A stretch of 9,250 nucleotides of DNA, taken from assembly GCA_050012355.1 (NCBI GenBank), contig JBEKHI010000561.1:1-9250 (forward strand), given 5' to 3'. Shown piece after piece: positions 7,354-9,250 of the stretch. Origin of the DNA: JBEKHI01 sp050012355. Its GTDB lineage: Bacteria; Actinomycetota; Actinomycetes; Streptosporangiales; Streptosporangiaceae. Made by a program: the position numbers and the translations under genes. Each line of letters starts with the position of its first letter. Within the stretch, counting starts at the first letter, position 1. The notes under the pieces are model-generated. The model was not told where the DNA came from and did not search any database. It saw only the letters and a list, made by a program, of their open reading frames with translations.

Positions 7354-7373
7354 ACCAGCGCCCACCCCCGGAC

Positions 7374-7433
7374 CTTAAACAGCAAGTGACATACACGTGA
7401 CCTGGCAAGAACAGTCATCAATTGCTGTTTAAG
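7374..7433. repeat. AT-rich inverted repeat, 16-bp arms (15 of 16 paired), 28-bp centre
   Basis: The left arm at 7374-7389 is CTTAAACAGCAAGTGA; the right arm at 7418-7433 is TCAATTGCTGTTTAAG. Twelve outer pairs are perfect, followed by one mismatch and three more pairs. The centre (7390-7417) contains CACGTG and a smaller TGAC/GTCA pair. It lies in the gap between the convergent TPR gene and the small minus-strand gene. Possible roles are a bidirectional terminator, a regulator or recombination site, or a mobile-element relic. There is no T-run after either arm, so a terminator is not certain. Confidence 0.75.
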
Positions 7434-7514
7434 CACCTCTTGACAAATCGTGCAAGCGATAAGCGGGCCCGCGGGAGCTTCGTCCGTCCCGGCCAGGCAC
7501 CGCGAGACCTCCGC

Positions 7515-7784
7515 CTAGCCTCGATCGGCGACTCGCATCATCACCATAAGTTCGTCCAGGCTGGCGGCGTGCGCCCACAGCATCATGGTTTCGGGACCGG
7601 GCGGCGAGGGCCGGGCCGCGGTCCAGTGCCTGCCAGGCTCCGGGAACCACACCGCCCAGGCCGGGAAGTCGCGGTGCAGCGCGAGCACTTCTAGGAGTGT
7701 CTGCAGGCCCGCCGTACCCGGCAAGGTCACCGTCTCGCGCGGCGCGGGTGCGCTGACGTACCCGCCAGCAGTCACATCACCCAT
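7515..7784 (-). CDS. Small hypothetical protein, 89 aa
   Basis: The minus-strand frame has good third-position G/C bias and reads LQTLLEVLALHRDFPAWAVW, then FPEPGRHWTAARPSPPGPET, then MMLWAHAASLDELMVMMRVA. This looks like the small actinomycete proteins of unknown function with an AW-W aromatic core and a C-terminal helix. No membrane segment or catalytic motif is seen. The frame is open back to an ATG at 7889, which would overlap the NERD gene by 50 bases with no ribosome-binding site. The ATG at 7784 is preferred because GGAGG (7799-7795) precedes it and a TAGTAT -10 box lies 38 bases upstream, between the NERD stop and this start. It may be cotranscribed with the NERD gene or driven by its own promoter. 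Function is unknown. Confidence 0.65.
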   Translation of the reverse strand: MGDVTAGGYVSAPAPRETVTLPGTAGLQTLLEVLALHRDFPAWAVWFPEPGRHWTAARPSPPGPETMMLWAHAASLDELMVMMRVADRG

Positions 7785-7794
7785 GCCCAACACG

Positions 7795-7799
7795 CCTCC
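7795..7799 (-). promoter_or_regulatory. Ribosome-binding site GGAGG for the small minus-strand gene
   Basis: On the minus strand GGAGG stands ten bases before the ATG at 7784. It supports the short 89-residue form over the 124-residue reading. Confidence 0.5.
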
Positions 7800-7822
7800 G
7801 CTCGCTAGCCCGACCACAGTCG

Positions 7823-7828
7823 ATACTA
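7823..7828 (-). promoter_or_regulatory. Possible -10 element TAGTAT
   Basis: On the minus strand TAGTAT fits TANNNT and falls in the 55-base gap between the NERD stop (7840) and the ATG at 7784. No clear -35 is present. It may give the small gene its own transcript. Confidence 0.35.
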
Positions 7829-7839
7829 GTCGAGTAAGC

Positions 7840-8667
7840 CTAGCGGCACGCGCACCGAAGTCCGCGTAACCGAGCCCGTCGCTGCTCATGGAACTTGTGG
7901 TCCCGCCGGATCAGCCGCTCGATCTCCGCCCGCCGCGCCCGGCCAAGCCGCCCGCCGAATCGCCCCAGCACCGCGTCCACGGATGTCCCCACCACGACTG
8001 TCGGACGCGTGTGCCGCGCCACCCGTGCTTTTGGATGCACCATCAAAACGACGCGCTCCACGTCCACCGGTTGCCCGAACTTCTCCAGGAACGCGGCCAG
8101 CGCGTCGGCGGGCTCGTTCAGCTGAACGCTCGGCGTCCTGCCGCGCGCGTCCTCCAGCGGGGGTCGGTCAAACACCTCACCGTAGTTCCCCACCTTGACG
8201 GCGTCCCAGACGTCACCGTCGATCGTCACGGTCGCGTTGACGTTCTTGACCTCGACGGCGACCACGCCGCCCGGCCCGACCAGGACGTGATCGATCTCGC
8301 CCTTGCCGTTGCGATAACCGCGAAAGAGCAGCCAATCGTCGTTTAGCTGCTCGCCTAGTTCGGCGGCCACCTCATCCTCGGCCCGCTTGCCCGCCCGCGA
8401 CGCTTGTTCCTCCCCCGTCGGCGCCGAGCCCGCGATCGACCGGAACCGCGGTACCTGCTTCTTCGCCCGAGACACCTCGAACCACAGTCCAAACCACGCG
8501 AGCAGCCGGCCCTTCGCGAGCGCCGCCGCGCGGCGCTCCCGCAGCTTCGCCACCCGCGCCACCGCCTTCTTGCGTGCGACGTCGGCCGCGGCCATCTCGG
8601 CCACGCGCCGCTGCGTCGCCTCGTTCAGCAGCTTCCCCGGGTGATCCGACAAGGTCTCCACGCGCAT
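7840..8667 (-). CDS. NERD-domain (nuclease-related) protein, 275 aa
   Basis: The NERD domain spans about residues 91-215: RAGKRAEDEVAAELGEQL, then DWLLFRGYRNGKGEIDHVLV, then GPGGVVAVEVKNVN. The Glu97/Glu99 helix, Asp126 in GEIDH, and Glu139 with Lys141 in VEVKN reproduce the PD-(D/E)XK-like active-site order, so metal-dependent nuclease chemistry is possible. NERD proteins are distantly related to Holliday-junction resolvase and restriction-type folds, but few are characterised. Residues 20-55 are an Ala/Arg/Lys-rich helix (coiled-coil or DNA-contact candidate). A short WFGLWF segment at 58-63 is too brief for a clear membrane span. A basic C-terminus (HEQRRARLRGLRCACR) ends the protein. ATG 8667 is chosen over TTG 8688 because a CATAGT box lies seven bases upstream, giving a likely leaderless start. 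It is transcribed divergently from the gene at 8831. Confidence 0.88.
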   Translation of the reverse strand: MRVETLSDHPGKLLNEATQRRVAEMAAADVARKKAVARVAKLRERRAAALAKGRLLAWFGLWFEVSRAKKQVPRFRSIAGSAPTGEEQASRAGKRAEDEVAAELGEQLNDDWLLFRGYRNGKGEIDHVLVGPGGVVAVEVKNVNATVTIDGDVWDAVKVGNYGEVFDRPPLEDARGRTPSVQLNEPADALAAFLEKFGQPVDVERVVLMVHPKARVARHTRPTVVVGTSVDAVLGRFGGRLGRARRAEIERLIRRDHKFHEQRRARLRGLRCACR

Positions 8668-8830
8668 ATGCGTAACTATGCACCCCAAACCACACCAGCG
8701 GGGACAGCGACCCGCACTCCGCCGATACGGATCACATATTTATTGGCAACATATTGCCATTTATGGCCCATGCTGCGACACGCGAAATAAATAGCTTGAA
8801 ATGTCAGTGCCGGGGTGCACGCTAATACGC
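8668..8830. promoter_or_regulatory. AT-rich divergent control region
   Basis: These 163 bases separate divergent starts at 8667 (minus) and 8831 (plus). The section at about 8731-8800 is far richer in A/T than anything else in the window (for example CATATTTATTGG and GAAATAAATAGC). On the minus strand CATAGT (8680-8675) stands seven bases before the NERD ATG. A palindrome, CGCATATGCG, covers that start (8663-8672). On the plus side TAATAC lies only two bases before ATG 8831, so the real promoter of that gene is unclear. Confidence 0.5.
8744..8759. repeat. Operator-like inverted repeat TGGCAA-4-TTGCCA
   Basis: TGGCAA, four bases (CATA) and TTGCCA form a perfect 6-bp dyad in the centre of the divergent AT-rich gap. 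Related half-sites (ATTTATTGGC, ATTTATGGCC) lie on either side. Its size and place are those of a dimeric repressor site. No regulator gene is next to it in this window. Confidence 0.5.
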
Positions 8831-9250
8831 ATGCCCTCAGTCCCCCATGAGGCGGTGGCCGAACTGCTGCGGAACAACCCGAAGCTCGGCCTCGCACTGA
8901 TCTACTGGACGTTCCCCATACCCAGAGGAGTACAAGCGCGGATGGGCGACAGCAACCTGTCGACCGTGGTCCCGCTACTGAAGGAACTACGCGGAGACGC
9001 CGTCGTCGTCCTCGAGACCGAGGAAGGAGACTGGAAGCGGGTCGTGGTGATCGAGCCGCAGACGAGCCCGCCCAAGCCGTGGAAACGCAGGTCACTGGCC
9101 GCCTACGTCGCGGTGGCCGGTGCGATCCACGACTGCGACTCGACCCTGCTCATGATCTGCTACGACCCGGACACCGCCAAAGAGTGCCGGAAGACCATCC
9201 AAACCGGCCATCCGCGTTTCGATATCACGCCGTATGTGATATTCGGCTAT
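8831..9250 (+). CDS. Actinomycete hypothetical protein of PD-(D/E)XK-like appearance, 5' part (140 codons)
   Basis: The frame is open from ATG 8831 to the window end with no stop. It begins MPSVPHEAVAELLRNNPKLG, then RGDAVVVLETEEGDW, VVVIEPQ, LAAYVAVAGAIHDC, LLMICYDPDTAKECRKTI and TGHPRFDITPYVI. This order (HEAVAELLRN head, DAVVVL strand, VVxExQ strand, CPDP-type motif, GHP-F-L-P motif) matches a large family of actinomycete proteins of unknown function, often found in many copies per genome. Asp56 and Glu75-Pro-Gln77 could be a degenerate PD-(D/E)XK site; this is inference. Compared with my recollection of the family, the region at residues 78-90 is divergent. No good ribosome-binding site precedes the ATG. 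The last 30 bases are less G/C-biased than the rest. Confidence 0.7.
   Translation, partial: MPSVPHEAVAELLRNNPKLGLALIYWTFPIPRGVQARMGDSNLSTVVPLLKELRGDAVVVLETEEGDWKRVVVIEPQTSPPKPWKRRSLAAYVAVAGAIHDCDSTLLMICYDPDTAKECRKTIQTGHPRFDITPYVIFGY

Noticed and set aside
7440..7445. TTGACA, a consensus -35, just after the inverted repeat
   Set aside because: No -10 at 16-19 bases spacing (GATAAG is only 12 away) and no plus-strand gene follows.
7463..7472. GCGGGCCCGC palindrome in the convergent gap
   Set aside because: Expected from base composition; no further structure around it.

Overview
The window is high-GC DNA with strong G/C bias at third codon positions, GTG and TTG starts and short intergenic gaps. 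This fits a GC-rich actinomycete (Streptomyces-, Streptosporangium- or Pseudonocardia-like). I cannot name a genus from the sequence alone. I see no tRNA, rRNA, CRISPR array, integrase or recognisable insertion sequence.

Layout. (1) 1-193: the 3' end of a VOC/glyoxalase-fold protein, followed by a perfect short hairpin. (2) 303-5136, plus strand: a block of three genes, namely a pRiA4b ORF-3-domain protein, a DUF2786-domain protein, and a decayed 2OG-Fe(II)-oxygenase-like gene. The coding signal of the third gene switches reading frame several times and its metal-binding core is missing. (3) 5312-6779: a two-gene regulatory unit, a SigE-type ECF sigma factor overlapped by 8 bases with a single-pass membrane protein that is probably its anti-sigma or signal partner. 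(4) About 6852-7353: a short TPR protein whose excellent ribosome-binding site feeds a frame different from that of its TPR body. (5) 7354-7514: a convergent gap holding a 60-bp AT-rich inverted repeat. (6) 7515-8667, minus strand: a NERD-domain nuclease-like protein and, downstream, a small hypothetical protein. (7) 8668-8830: an AT-rich divergent intergenic region with an operator-like inverted repeat. (8) 8831-9250, plus strand: the 5' part of a gene of an actinomycete hypothetical family that looks like a PD-(D/E)XK-type fold; it runs off the window.

How the genes may work together. The sigma factor and membrane protein form a clear envelope-signal/transcription unit. The pRiA4b ORF-3, DUF2786 and 2OG-oxygenase genes are co-directional and closely spaced, but their joint role is unknown and the last member is evidently dead. 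The NERD protein and the gene at 8831 are divergently transcribed from one AT-rich control region and both show nuclease-fold features, so shared regulation is plausible. No complete known defence, biosynthetic or mobile system can be demonstrated. The most unusual signals are the frame-mosaic genes (three of them within 7 kb), which could be genuine decay or sequence errors, and the two AT-rich inverted repeats.
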